Shown here one piece after another: positions 8,925 through 16,877 of a stretch of DNA of 64,000 nt. The stretch is from contig JAFTSO010000024.1 of NCBI GenBank assembly GCA_017467265.1, positions 16,103 to 80,102 of the forward strand. The letters are read 5' to 3'. Every line of letters begins with the position of its first letter. Positions within the stretch are counted from its first letter, which is position 1. Both the position numbers and the translations under genes were made by a program. A model generated the notes under the pieces. The model saw only the letters and a program-made list of their open reading frames with translations, ran no database searches and was not told the origin of the DNA. This DNA comes from Clostridia bacterium (GTDB lineage: Bacteria > Bacillota > Clostridia > Christensenellales > Borkfalkiaceae).

Positions 8925-10084
8925 TTTTCAATCTCCTCTTTCAATATTTCGATTGCCTTTTTCAGCGTTTCGAAAGGTATATTCAAGGCAGGCAACAAGC
9001 GCACCTTATTTTTCGCTTTGATGGCGAGCACGCCGCGCGCCATGCAATTTTTAATGACTTCAGACGCGTCCTTTTCCGTTTCGATACCGATCATCAGACC
9101 TTTGCCCGTCACGCTCTTTACACCCTTTGCCACGCCGAGCGTTTCAAAAATATACGCACTCTTTTCTCGTACCTGCGCTAACAAGTTGTCGTCGATACGC
9201 TGCAAAATATTCAGCGCGCCTGCGCACGCCACGGGATTGCCGCCGAACGTCGAGCCGTTCAAGCCTGCCGTGAACAGCGTTTCCGCCCGTTCGCCCAGCA
9301 TCGTCGCTCCGATGGGCAGACCGCCGCCCAACCCCTTTGCCGTCGTCACCACGTCAGGGATAATGCCATAATCTTGGAACGCGTACAACGTACCCGTTCT
9401 GCCGTTGCCCGTCTGCACTTCGTCCACAATCAACAAAAGATCGTTTTCTTTCGCCAGCCTTTCCACGCCCTTCACGTAATCGGCGTTGAGTGCAGTCACG
9501 CCCCCCTCGCCTTGCACAAGTTCGATCATAATACCGCAGCATTTGTGGGCTTTTAACAACCCTTTGAGTTCATCAATGTCGTTAGCCGCCGCGTGCACAA
9601 AGCCGTCCGTCATCGGGGTAAAATGCTGATGGAAAACGTCCTGTCCCGTTGCGGAAAGGGTGGTGATCGTACGCCCGTGGAAACTGTTTTTTAAGGTAAT
9701 GATTACGTAATGGTCCTTACCTTTTTTCAATTCGCCGTATTTTCTCGCCGCCTTAATCGCGCACTCGTTTGCTTCCGCGCCAGAGTTGGAAAAGAAGACC
9801 TTTTTCATGCCCGTCCGTTCGCACAGCTCTTTGGCGAGTAATGCACAAGGCTCGCTGTAATACAGGTTGGACGTGTGCTGAATTTTATCCAGCTGTTCAA
9901 TTACGGCTCTTTTCCAGCTCTCGTCGCTCACGCCAAAGGCATTGACGGCGATACCCGTGCCAAGGTCGATATATTCCTTGCCCGTCTCGTCGTACACGAG
10001 CGAGCCTTTACCTCTTACAAGCTGTACGGGAAAACGTGCGTACGTTGCGGCGATATATTGTTTGTCTGTTTCGATGATATTCAT
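8921..10084 (-). CDS. argD: Acetylornithine aminotransferase
   Basis: A 387-aa class III PLP aminotransferase converting N-acetylglutamate semialdehyde to N-acetylornithine. ATG 10084 (MNIIETDKQY) has AAGGA upstream and gives the usual length; the longer frame runs into an intergenic repeat. PLP-site motifs: FFSNSGAEANE, LLIVDEVQTGNGRTG and TTAKGLGGGLPIGA with the Schiff-base lysine. It could also serve succinyl-diaminopimelate in lysine synthesis, as known for this family, but the context points to arginine. It lies between a 103-bp repeat element upstream and argF, which it overlaps. Confidence 0.96.
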   Translation of the reverse strand: MNIIETDKQYIAATYARFPVQLVRGKGSLVYDETGKEYIDLGTGIAVNAFGVSDESWKRAVIEQLDKIQHTSNLYYSEPCALLAKELCERTGMKKVFFSNSGAEANECAIKAARKYGELKKGKDHYVIITLKNSFHGRTITTLSATGQDVFHQHFTPMTDGFVHAAANDIDELKGLLKAHKCCGIMIELVQGEGGVTALNADYVKGVERLAKENDLLLIVDEVQTGNGRTGTLYAFQDYGIIPDVVTTAKGLGGGLPIGATMLGERAETLFTAGLNGSTFGGNPVACAGALNILQRIDDNLLAQVREKSAYIFETLGVAKGVKSVTGKGLMIGIETEKDASEVIKNCMARGVLAIKAKNKVRLLPALNIPFETLKKAIEILKEEIEK

Positions 10085-10113
10085 ACTTTTTCCTTGTATA
10101 ATACGCATTTTTG

Positions 10114-10216
10114 AAAACGACGAAATTGCGAGCAATTCAAGACGCCACGAGAGCGCGTACATAGGCGTACGTAACCGAGTGGCAACGAAGAAATGCGATG
10201 CGAATACGTCGTTTTA
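10114..10216 (-). repeat. 103-bp inverted-end element between argB and argD
   Basis: The left end AAAACGACGAA pairs with the right end TACGTCGTTTTA. The core has GCGTAC-N-CGTACG. The last three bases are the TAA of argB. Same family as 11363-11465, 15307-15436, 37352-37453 and 52564-52664. Confidence 0.75.
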
Positions 10217-11086
10217 TATTTTATTGCCCGACACGAACATCGTGCCTAAGCCCTCGTCCGTCAAAATTTCAATCAGAATTGCGTGCGGCACTCTACCGTC
10301 CAAAATAAAGACTTTGTTTACGCCGCGGCGAATCGACTCGATACAGCAGTTGATTTTGGGAATCATGCCGCCGCTAATAACGCCGTCACGGATAAGCTTG
10401 GGCGCGTCAGAGACGTAAACCTTGGAAATAAGCGTAGACGGATCGTCCTTGTCCATGCACAGCCCGACGATGTCAGTCATGGAAATCAAACATTCCGCTT
10501 TGAGTTCTCCTGCAATACGCGCCGCCGCGGTGTCGGCGTTGATGTTGTACGTATTGCCGTTATCGTCATAGCCGACGGTGGAAATAACGGGGATATACCC
10601 CTTTTCCAAAACGTCCACGATCGAAGACACGTCCACGTCCGTGATGTTGCCTGCAAAGCCGTGCATTTCGTCCACCTTTTCCGATTTTAACATGTGTCCA
10701 TCCACACCGCAAAGCCCGATTGCCTTACCACCCTTGCTCTGCAAAAGGTTGACGAGATTTTTGTTGACTTTGCCAGCCAAAACCATCTGCACGATATCCA
10801 TCGTTTCTTGGTCGGTCACGCGCAGCCCGTCGATAAACTGCGATTTTTTACCGATTTTGCCAAGCATTTCGGTGATTTCCGGACCGCCGCCGTGCACAAG
10901 CACAACTTTCACGCCGATGAGCGAAAGCAGTACGATGTCGCCCATGACGGCGTCTTTGAGATCATCGCTGATCATCGCGTTGCCGCCGTATTTGACAACG
11001 ACGATTTTATCGTAATATTTTTGAATATACGGCAGCGCTTGCGTTAAGATTTCCGCACGCTGTGCCGTGGTCGGTTTGCTGTTCAT
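10214..11086 (-). CDS. argB: Acetylglutamate kinase
   Basis: A 290-aa amino-acid kinase phosphorylating N-acetylglutamate, the second step of arginine synthesis. Motifs: IVVKYGGNAM (nucleotide site, about residue 30), VLVHGGGPEI (about residue 62) and YNINADTAAARIAGEL near residue 180. In families with ArgJ recycling this enzyme is often the arginine feedback point. ATG 11086 has AAGGAAG upstream; that RBS directly abuts the hairpin array upstream. The TAA stop is formed by the terminal bases of a repeat element. Confidence 0.97.
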   Translation of the reverse strand: MNSKPTTAQRAEILTQALPYIQKYYDKIVVVKYGGNAMISDDLKDAVMGDIVLLSLIGVKVVLVHGGGPEITEMLGKIGKKSQFIDGLRVTDQETMDIVQMVLAGKVNKNLVNLLQSKGGKAIGLCGVDGHMLKSEKVDEMHGFAGNITDVDVSSIVDVLEKGYIPVISTVGYDDNGNTYNINADTAAARIAGELKAECLISMTDIVGLCMDKDDPSTLISKVYVSDAPKLIRDGVISGGMIPKINCCIESIRRGVNKVFILDGRVPHAILIEILTDEGLGTMFVSGNKI

Positions 11087-11104
11087 GATTATTCTTCCTT
11101 TTTA

Positions 11105-11307
11105 GTGATTTGAAAGGCTCTGCCTTTCGTGATTTGAACGCTATGCGTTCGTGAATTGAAAACCTGCGGTTTTCGTGATTTGACGGCTGCGCCGTCGTTA
11201 TTGTAATATTTCCACAATGCAAAGCATAGCTTTGCAATTCACGCGCCGAACGGTGCAATTCACGTTTTGTTAAAAACAATTCACGCACCGAACGGTGCAA
11301 TTCATTG
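11105..11307 (-). repeat. Full mirrored hairpin array (4 forward + 4 reverse modules) upstream of argB
   Basis: Forward modules: a GTGATTT or GTGAATT linker then stems GAAAGGC/GCCTTTC, GAACGC/GCGTTC, GAAAACC/GGTTTTC and GACGGC/GCCGTC, each with a 3-nt loop. After a 23-nt AT-rich spacer come reverse modules CAAAGC/GCTTTG, GCGCC/GGTGC, GTTTT/AAAAAC and GCACC/GGTGC with AATTCAC linkers. Nothing else is encoded here. Confidence 0.85.
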
Positions 11308-11310
11308 TTT

Positions 11311-11465
11311 TAGTACGTGACCGAGCCGCAACGCTTGTCTTTCGCGAATACCCGGTCGGGTTAAAACGGCGTAGTTACGAGCGATACGCGAAGCCGCGAC
11401 AGGAGCGTACAAGTAGTACGTGACTGAGCGGCGACAAAGTAGCGCGATGCAGATACGTCGTTTTA
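11311..11465 (-). repeat. Inverted-end element (11363-11465) plus a partial copy at the argJ stop
   Basis: The complete 103-bp unit runs AAAACGGCGTAG...ATACGTCGTTTTA, and its last bases are the TAA of argJ. The preceding 50 bp contain a partial copy (TACGTGACCGAGCCGCAACG). Confidence 0.72.
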
Positions 11466-12677
11466 GGTGCGATAGTCGCCGTTTATTTTTACATAATCAT
11501 ACGTCAGATCACAGCCCCAAGCCGTCGCTTTGCCGTCGCCGTTGCCTAAAACCACTAAGATTTCAATTTCCTTTTCCAAGAGAATTTCTTTGGCTTTTTC
11601 TTCGGAAAATTCAATACCAGCGCCGTTTTTGCAAACGGGAATTGTGCCCTTTGCCGAACGGAACGCCACGTCCACTTTGTTCACGTCCACGTCCGCGCCC
11701 GAATACCCGATCGCGCACAAAACACGTCCCCAGTTCGCGTCCGAGCCGAACATAGCCGCCTTCACGAGCGACGAGCAAATCACCGATTTTGCCACGGTTT
11801 TCGCCGTCTGTTCATCTTTTGCGCCCGTCACTTTGCACTCCAAGAGCTTGGTTGCGCCTTCGCCGTCCGCCGCGATTTTGCGGCACAGGTACGTCGTCAC
11901 CGCGGCAAGCGCCGCGCAAAACTCGTCAAATTCCTTGCCGTCTGCCGTAATCTCGTCGTTGCCAGCCATACCGTTTGCCAGCACCGATACCATATCGTTG
12001 GTCGAAGTGTCGCCGTCCACGCTGATCATATTGAACGAATCCTTTACGTCCGCAGAAAGCGCTTTTACAAGCATATCCGAAGAAATGGCACAGTCCGTCG
12101 TCACGAATACGAGCATCGTCGCCATATTCGGGTGGATCATACCGCTACCCTTAGCGATACCGCCGATACGGCAAGTCTTGCCGTCAACCGCAAACTCGAA
12201 CGCGATTTCTTTCGCTTTCGTGTCCGTCGTCATAATCCCTTCGCAAGCCAAATCGCTGTGCGCGCCAAGCCCTGCCACCAGCGACGGAATCCCGTTTGCG
12301 ATCGGCGTAATATCGAGCGGCTGCCCAATCACGCCCGTGGACGCCACCACAACGTCGGTCGGATCGATATTCAGCTCCGCCGCCAACAACGAACAGGTCT
12401 GTTCTGCAATTTCAATGCCGTTTGCGTTGCAGGTATTCGCGTTGCCGCTGTTGCAAATCACCGCTTGCGCTTTGCCGTCTGCAATGTTGTTTTTCGTCAC
12501 CGTCAAGGGCGCGCCTTTGACAAGGTTCTGCGTGTAAACCGCCGCCGCGCTCGCCTGCGTTTCGCTGTAAATGAGCGCCAAATCACGCTTGGTCTTGTTC
12601 TTGCGGATACCGCAATGCACACCGTTTGCCGTAAAGCCTTTTGCGGCGCATACGCCGCCCTGAATTTCTTTGATCAT
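11463..12677 (-). CDS. argJ: Bifunctional ornithine acetyltransferase / N-acetylglutamate synthase
   Basis: A 404-aa enzyme moving the acetyl group from N-acetylornithine to glutamate, which closes the acetyl cycle. The autoprocessing site is visible as GMIHPNMATMLVF near residue 180, where the chain is expected to be cut before Thr to give alpha and beta subunits. ATG 12677 has AAGGA 7 nt upstream. It follows argC by 12 nt. With argJ present a separate argA/argE pair is not required, and none is seen in the operon. Whether it also makes acetylglutamate from acetyl-CoA cannot be judged. Confidence 0.97.
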   Translation of the reverse strand: MIKEIQGGVCAAKGFTANGVHCGIRKNKTKRDLALIYSETQASAAAVYTQNLVKGAPLTVTKNNIADGKAQAVICNSGNANTCNANGIEIAEQTCSLLAAELNIDPTDVVVASTGVIGQPLDITPIANGIPSLVAGLGAHSDLACEGIMTTDTKAKEIAFEFAVDGKTCRIGGIAKGSGMIHPNMATMLVFVTTDCAISSDMLVKALSADVKDSFNMISVDGDTSTNDMVSVLANGMAGNDEITADGKEFDEFCAALAAVTTYLCRKIAADGEGATKLLECKVTGAKDEQTAKTVAKSVICSSLVKAAMFGSDANWGRVLCAIGYSGADVDVNKVDVAFRSAKGTIPVCKNGAGIEFSEEKAKEILLEKEIEILVVLGNGDGKATAWGCDLTYDYVKINGDYRT

Positions 12678-12689
12678 ATCTCTATCCTT

Positions 12690-13616
12690 TTACAGTTCTA
12701 ATCCTTTCGTTTTTTCTGCGCCGATCACCATATTCATACACTCGATCGCCGCGCCGCTCGCACCTTTGCCTAAATTGTCGTAGCAAGCGATCAGCAATAT
12801 TCTCTCTTCGTTCCCTGCCACGGTCACGATCATACCGTCCTTTTTCGAGAGCGCCGCGCCCGATACAAAACCGCTTTCATCCGCATTTTCTTTGTATTGC
12901 ACGATCTCGCCGTTGTATTTTTCCGCGTAAATCTTTTTGATCTCGTCCACGCTGCCTTTGAGCTGCGTAGCAAACAGGGGCACGGTCACCGTCATGCCGC
13001 TGTAAAAATCGGACACAATCGGGCAGAAAATCGGCGCGGTTTCTATCCCCGTAATCGCCTTCATTTCCTTCAAATGCTTGTGCTGCTGCGTGATCCCGTA
13101 CTGACGGGGCGCACCGAGCAGCTCGCTCCTTGCCTCACTTTCGTAATCGGCAATCATCTTTTTACCGCCGCCCGAATACCCCGTAATGGAGTGGCAGGTA
13201 AGCAAAGTATCTTTGTCTATTAAGCCCTTTTCTACGAGCGGATACACGAGCGCAATAAAACCGCTGGCGTGACAGCCGGGCACGGCGATACGCTTGGAAG
13301 AAAGCAATTTTTCTTCGTGCGATTTCGAGAGCTCGGGAAAACCGTACGCCCAATCGGGCAAGGTTCTGTGCGCCGTACTCGCGTCGATCACCACCGTATC
13401 GGGGTTTTCTACGAGCGCCACCGATTCCCTTGCCGCGTCGTCGGGCAAGCACAAAAAAGCCACGTCCGCTTTGTTTAACATTTCCTTTCGCGCGATCGGA
13501 TCTTTTCTCTTGTCTTCCGAGAGCGTTAAAATTTCTACGTCGTCGCGCGCAGACAGGCGTTCGTAAATTCGAAGCCCCGTCGTTCCTGCGCTACCGTCGA
13601 TAAATACTTTTTTCAT
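12690..13616 (-). CDS. argC: N-acetyl-gamma-glutamyl-phosphate reductase, short (type 2) form
   Basis: A 308-aa NADPH-dependent reductase. The start KVFIDGSAGTTGLRIYERL is the nucleotide-binding motif of the shorter ArgC type, which differs from the roughly 345-aa type usual in Bacillus. The catalytic cysteine is in IAVPGCHASGF near residue 115, and HSITGYSGGGKKM near residue 145 is the substrate-side motif. The gene follows argH by 17 nt and precedes argJ by 12 nt, so it is internal to the operon. Confidence 0.95.
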   Translation of the reverse strand: MKKVFIDGSAGTTGLRIYERLSARDDVEILTLSEDKRKDPIARKEMLNKADVAFLCLPDDAARESVALVENPDTVVIDASTAHRTLPDWAYGFPELSKSHEEKLLSSKRIAVPGCHASGFIALVYPLVEKGLIDKDTLLTCHSITGYSGGGKKMIADYESEARSELLGAPRQYGITQQHKHLKEMKAITGIETAPIFCPIVSDFYSGMTVTVPLFATQLKGSVDEIKKIYAEKYNGEIVQYKENADESGFVSGAALSKKDGMIVTVAGNEERILLIACYDNLGKGASGAAIECMNMVIGAEKTKGLEL

Positions 13617-13633
13617 ATCCTTTTCTTTCCTTA

Positions 13634-15013
13634 TTATTTCGCCAAAAAGGCGCGGATTTTTTCCACCTGTGCACGTACCGACGACGGCGACGCTCCCCCT
13701 TCGCTCAACCGCTTATTTACGCAAGTTTCCAGCGAGATTTCGTGATACAAATCTTCCGCGAACAGTTCGCTGTGTTTTTGATAATCGACAAGGAGCAGAT
13801 TGTCCAGCACGCAGTCCTTGTCAATGCACTCCGCAACGATCGTACCCACGATCTTGTACGCGGAGCGGAACGGCATACCCTTTTTCACCAGATAATCAGC
13901 AAGGTCGGTAGCATTGATAAAGCCCCTTTGCGCCGCGCGGTAGGTGTTTTTGGGCAGCACCTTCATCGTCGCAAGCATCGGCGTGAGCACCTCCAAACAC
14001 ATCTTCACCGTGTCCAACGCGTCAAATACCGCCTCCTTGTCTTCCTGCATATCTTTGTTATACGCCAAGGGCAAGCCTTTGATCGTCGTTAAGAGTGCCT
14101 GCAAATCGCCGTACACACGCCCCGTCTTGCCGCGGATCAGCTCCGCCATATCGGGATTTTTCTTTTGCGGCATTATCGACGAACCCGTCGTGTAGCTATC
14201 GTCCAACTCGATAAACTTAAATTCCCAGCTCGACCACAAAATAATCTCTTCGGAAAGTCTGGACAGGTGCGCCATCAAAATGGAGAACGCGCCCAGCAGT
14301 TCCAGACAAAAATCTCTATCGGACACGCCGTCGATGCTGTTCCACGACGGAGCGTCAAAGCCGAGCGCCGCCGCCGTCTGCGCGCGGTCGATGGGGTACG
14401 TCGTACCTGCCAAGGCACAGCTGCCCAACGGACATTCTTCGTTCATACGCGCTACGGCGTCCTGCATACGTCCCACGTCGCGGCGGAGCATCATCGCATA
14501 CGCCAAGAGATGATGTCCAAAAGACACGGGTTGCGCGCGTTGTAAATGCGTATACCCAGGCGCGATCGTTTCCGCATTGTCCTCCGCTTGGGCGGCGATC
14601 GCCGCGATCACGTCTTTCACCAGCGAAATCACCGTTTGCACTTCGTCGCGAAGATACAGACGAATATCCACCGCCACCTGATCGTTGCGGCTGCGTGCCG
14701 TATGCAAACGCTTGCCCGCGTCACCGATGCGCTTGGTCAACTCCCCTTCGATGAACATATGAATATCTTCCGCGCCGTTGTCAAAGGTGAGAACGCCGCT
14801 CTCAATATCCGCCTTGATTGCCGTCAAACCGTCCACGATCAACGCCAAATCTTCCGCCGACAAAATGCCTACGCTGTGCAGCATTTTCGCGTGCGCAATC
14901 GAGCCGCGTACGTCCTGTGCGTACATACGGCAATCGAAAGAAAGAGAAGAATTAAAATCGTCTGCTTTTTCATCGAGCGCCTTCAAAAAACGCCCTGCCC
15001 ACATTTTTTCCAT
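13634..15013 (-). CDS. argH: Argininosuccinate lyase
   Basis: A 459-aa enzyme of the fumarase/aspartase superfamily splitting argininosuccinate to arginine and fumarate. The start MEKMWAGRF is typical, and the signature GSSIMPQKKNPD, with the flexible catalytic loop, is near residue 280. TARSRNDQVAVDIRLYLRD is near residue 110. Oddly, ATG 15013 has no recognisable Shine-Dalgarno sequence. A hairpin and a T run sit just upstream (15019-15056), so its translation or transcription may be limited relative to argG. Confidence 0.97.
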   Translation of the reverse strand: MEKMWAGRFLKALDEKADDFNSSLSFDCRMYAQDVRGSIAHAKMLHSVGILSAEDLALIVDGLTAIKADIESGVLTFDNGAEDIHMFIEGELTKRIGDAGKRLHTARSRNDQVAVDIRLYLRDEVQTVISLVKDVIAAIAAQAEDNAETIAPGYTHLQRAQPVSFGHHLLAYAMMLRRDVGRMQDAVARMNEECPLGSCALAGTTYPIDRAQTAAALGFDAPSWNSIDGVSDRDFCLELLGAFSILMAHLSRLSEEIILWSSWEFKFIELDDSYTTGSSIMPQKKNPDMAELIRGKTGRVYGDLQALLTTIKGLPLAYNKDMQEDKEAVFDALDTVKMCLEVLTPMLATMKVLPKNTYRAAQRGFINATDLADYLVKKGMPFRSAYKIVGTIVAECIDKDCVLDNLLLVDYQKHSELFAEDLYHEISLETCVNKRLSEGGASPSSVRAQVEKIRAFLAK

Positions 15014-15018
15014 AACTT

Positions 15019-15056
15019 AAAAAACACGCTTTGCCTGCCGCTACCGCGACAGGCAA
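15019..15056 (-). terminator. Hairpin plus T run just before argH (possible attenuator)
   Basis: An 11-bp stem with one mismatch (TTGCCTGCCGC / GCGACAGGCAA). On the minus strand, 6 nt after the stem, comes TTTTTT. It lies inside the operon, right before the argH start, so it would act as a partial terminator. Confidence 0.4.
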
Positions 15057-15074
15057 GAGCTTTCCTTTATTAAA

Positions 15075-15277
15075 GTGATTTGAAAGGCTGCGCCTTTCGT
15101 GATTTGAACTCTATGCGTTCGTGATTTGAAAACCTGCGGTTTTCGTGATTTGACGGCTACGCCGTCGTTGTTGTTATATTTCCACAACGCAAAGCGTAGC
15201 TTTGCAATTCACGTGCCGAACGGCGCAATTCACGTTTTGTTAAAAACAATTCACGCAACTATGTTGCAATTCATTGT
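15075..15277 (-). repeat. Full mirrored hairpin array between argG and argH
   Basis: Same eight-module layout as 11105-11307. The last reverse stem is GCAAC/GTTGC here instead of GCACC/GGTGC, a paired change; one forward stem has a mismatch (GAACTC/GCGTTC). Confidence 0.85.
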
Positions 15278-15306
15278 TAGCGCTCTACGCAACCCGCGGT
15301 CGAGTT

Positions 15307-15436
15307 AAAACGGTGGAGAAGGGTTGCAGGTTCGCGCAAAACACGGGTTTTGTCCGACGGGAGTGTACATAAACGTACACGAGCAAGGACAAGTTCCGTT
15401 TTTGCGATGAAGATTCGCCCTTATACACTGTTTTTA
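15307..15436 (-). repeat. Divergent inverted-end element (130 bp) at the argG stop
   Basis: Ends AAAACGGTGGAGAAGGG and, reversed, AAAACAGTGTATAAGGG match at 14 of 17 positions. The TAA of argG lies in the terminus. The interior (GTGTACATAAACGTACAC) differs from the 103-bp copies. Confidence 0.65.
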
Positions 15437-16660
15437 TTTGTTGTTCTTTTGGTTGACCTGCGCTTGCACCTTAATCGGCAAACCGAACAGCTCGATAAAG
15501 CCCGTCGCGTCTGCCTGATTATATACGTGGTCTTCGCCAAACGTTGCGATTTCTTCCGAATACAGCGAATAATCGCTCCATGCGCCTGCCTTGATAATGT
15601 TGCCCTTGTAGAGCTTTAAGCGCACTTTACCCGTCACGTTTTCCTGCGTTTTATCCACGAACGCCGTCAACGCTTCACGAAGAGGGGTAAACCACTGCCC
15701 GTTGTAAACGAGTTCCGCAAAACAAACGGACAACTCCTGCTTTTTATGCGCCGTATATTTGTCCAAGCACAGCGTTTCCAGATAGCTGTGCGCCTTGTAC
15801 AAAATTTCGCCGCCCGGTGTTTCGTACACACCGCGACACTTCATACCCACCAAGCGGTTTTCCACGATGTCCAACAGCCCGATGCCGTTTGCGCCGCCCA
15901 CTTTGTTGAGCGCAAGAATAATGTCTTTTGCACTCATCTTTTTGCCGTCGAGCGCAACGGGTTTGCCCTTTTCAAATTCGATTTCTACGTAAGTAGGTTT
16001 ATCGGGAGCTTGCAGCGGCGATACGCCCATTTCCAAGAACCCTGCCTTTTCATACTGCGGCTCGTTGCCAGCGTCTTCCAAATCCAAGCCTTCGTGGCTG
16101 AGATGCCAAAGGTTTTTGTCCTTAGAATAGTTGGTTTCGCGGTTGATTTTCAAGGGCACGTTGTGCGCTTCCGCATAATCGATCTCTTCTTCACGGGATT
16201 TGATCGACCATTCACGCCAGGGCGCGATAATCTTCATATCGGGCGCAAACGCCTTGATCGTCAACTCAAAACGCACCTGATCGTTCCCCTTACCCGTACA
16301 GCCGTGGCAAATCGCGTCCGCGCCTTCTTTCTTTGCAATTTCTACGATGCGCTTTGCAATAACGGGACGCGCAAACGAAGTACCCAAAAGGTATTCTTCG
16401 TATTTTGCGCCAGCCTGCATCGTGGGGATCACGTATTCGTCCACGAATTCGTCCGTCAAATCTTCCACGTAAAGTTTGGACGCGCCCGTTTTGAGCGCTT
16501 TTTCTTCCAAGCCGTCCAGCTCGTCCGCCTGCCCGACGTTGCCACTCACTGCAATAACTTCGCAGTTGTTGTAATTCTCTTTCAACCAAGGAATAATGAT
16601 CGAAGTGTCCAAGCCGCCCGAATAGGCAAGCACTACTTTTTTAATGTCCTTTTTATCCAT
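15434..16660 (-). CDS. argG: Argininosuccinate synthase
   Basis: A 408-aa enzyme coupling citrulline and aspartate with ATP. The P-loop-like pyrophosphatase motif [12 protein letters not shown] is near residue 12 and [14 protein letters not shown] near residue 115, both diagnostic. ATG 16660 has AGGAG 8 nt upstream. It is the first gene of the arginine operon, about 90 nt from the expected transcription start, and is separated from argH by more than 400 bp of repeats. Confidence 0.98.
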   Translation of the reverse strand: MDKKDIKKVVLAYSGGLDTSIIIPWLKENYNNCEVIAVSGNVGQADELDGLEEKALKTGASKLYVEDLTDEFVDEYVIPTMQAGAKYEEYLLGTSFARPVIAKRIVEIAKKEGADAICHGCTGKGNDQVRFELTIKAFAPDMKIIAPWREWSIKSREEEIDYAEAHNVPLKINRETNYSKDKNLWHLSHEGLDLEDAGNEPQYEKAGFLEMGVSPLQAPDKPTYVEIEFEKGKPVALDGKKMSAKDIILALNKVGGANGIGLLDIVENRLVGMKCRGVYETPGGEILYKAHSYLETLCLDKYTAHKKQELSVCFAELVYNGQWFTPLREALTAFVDKTQENVTGKVRLKLYKGNIIKAGAWSDYSLYSEEIATFGEDHVYNQADATGFIELFGLPIKVQAQVNQKNNK

Positions 16661-16731
16661 AACCGTTTCTCCTAAAAACTTTTATTTTGATTTTGTGTGC
16701 GGAGCGGAATGCTTTGCGTTCGCCACGCCGC

Positions 16732-16754
16732 TGCATTTATATTCAATTTATGCA
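16732..16754 (-). promoter_or_regulatory. ARG-box-like operator of the arginine operon
   Basis: On the minus strand TGAATATAAATGCA (16732-16745) matches the ArgR/AhrC half-site pair TGAAT-N4-ATTCA with one change; TGCAT next to it extends the palindrome. It overlaps the expected transcription start. Further AT-rich near-matches lie around 16825-16895. No argR gene is in the window. Confidence 0.55.
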
Positions 16755-16757
16755 CTC

Positions 16758-16786
16758 ATTATACACCCGAAGAATACCTTTGTCAA
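16758..16786 (-). promoter_or_regulatory. Arginine operon promoter
   Basis: On the minus strand a consensus TTGACA, a 17-bp spacer and a consensus TATAAT. This is among the strongest promoters in the window. Confidence 0.88.
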
Positions 16787-16877
16787 ATGCTTTTTATCGC
16801 TTATTTTATAAAACTTTCATATATTTCTGGATATTTTTTGAATATTGCGTATAAATGTATAAAATTGTGCATATTTT

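Noticed and set aside
11530-12537. A 335-codon plus-strand frame opposite argJ
   Set aside because: No RBS, Ser/Pro/Thr-rich composition, fully inside argJ.
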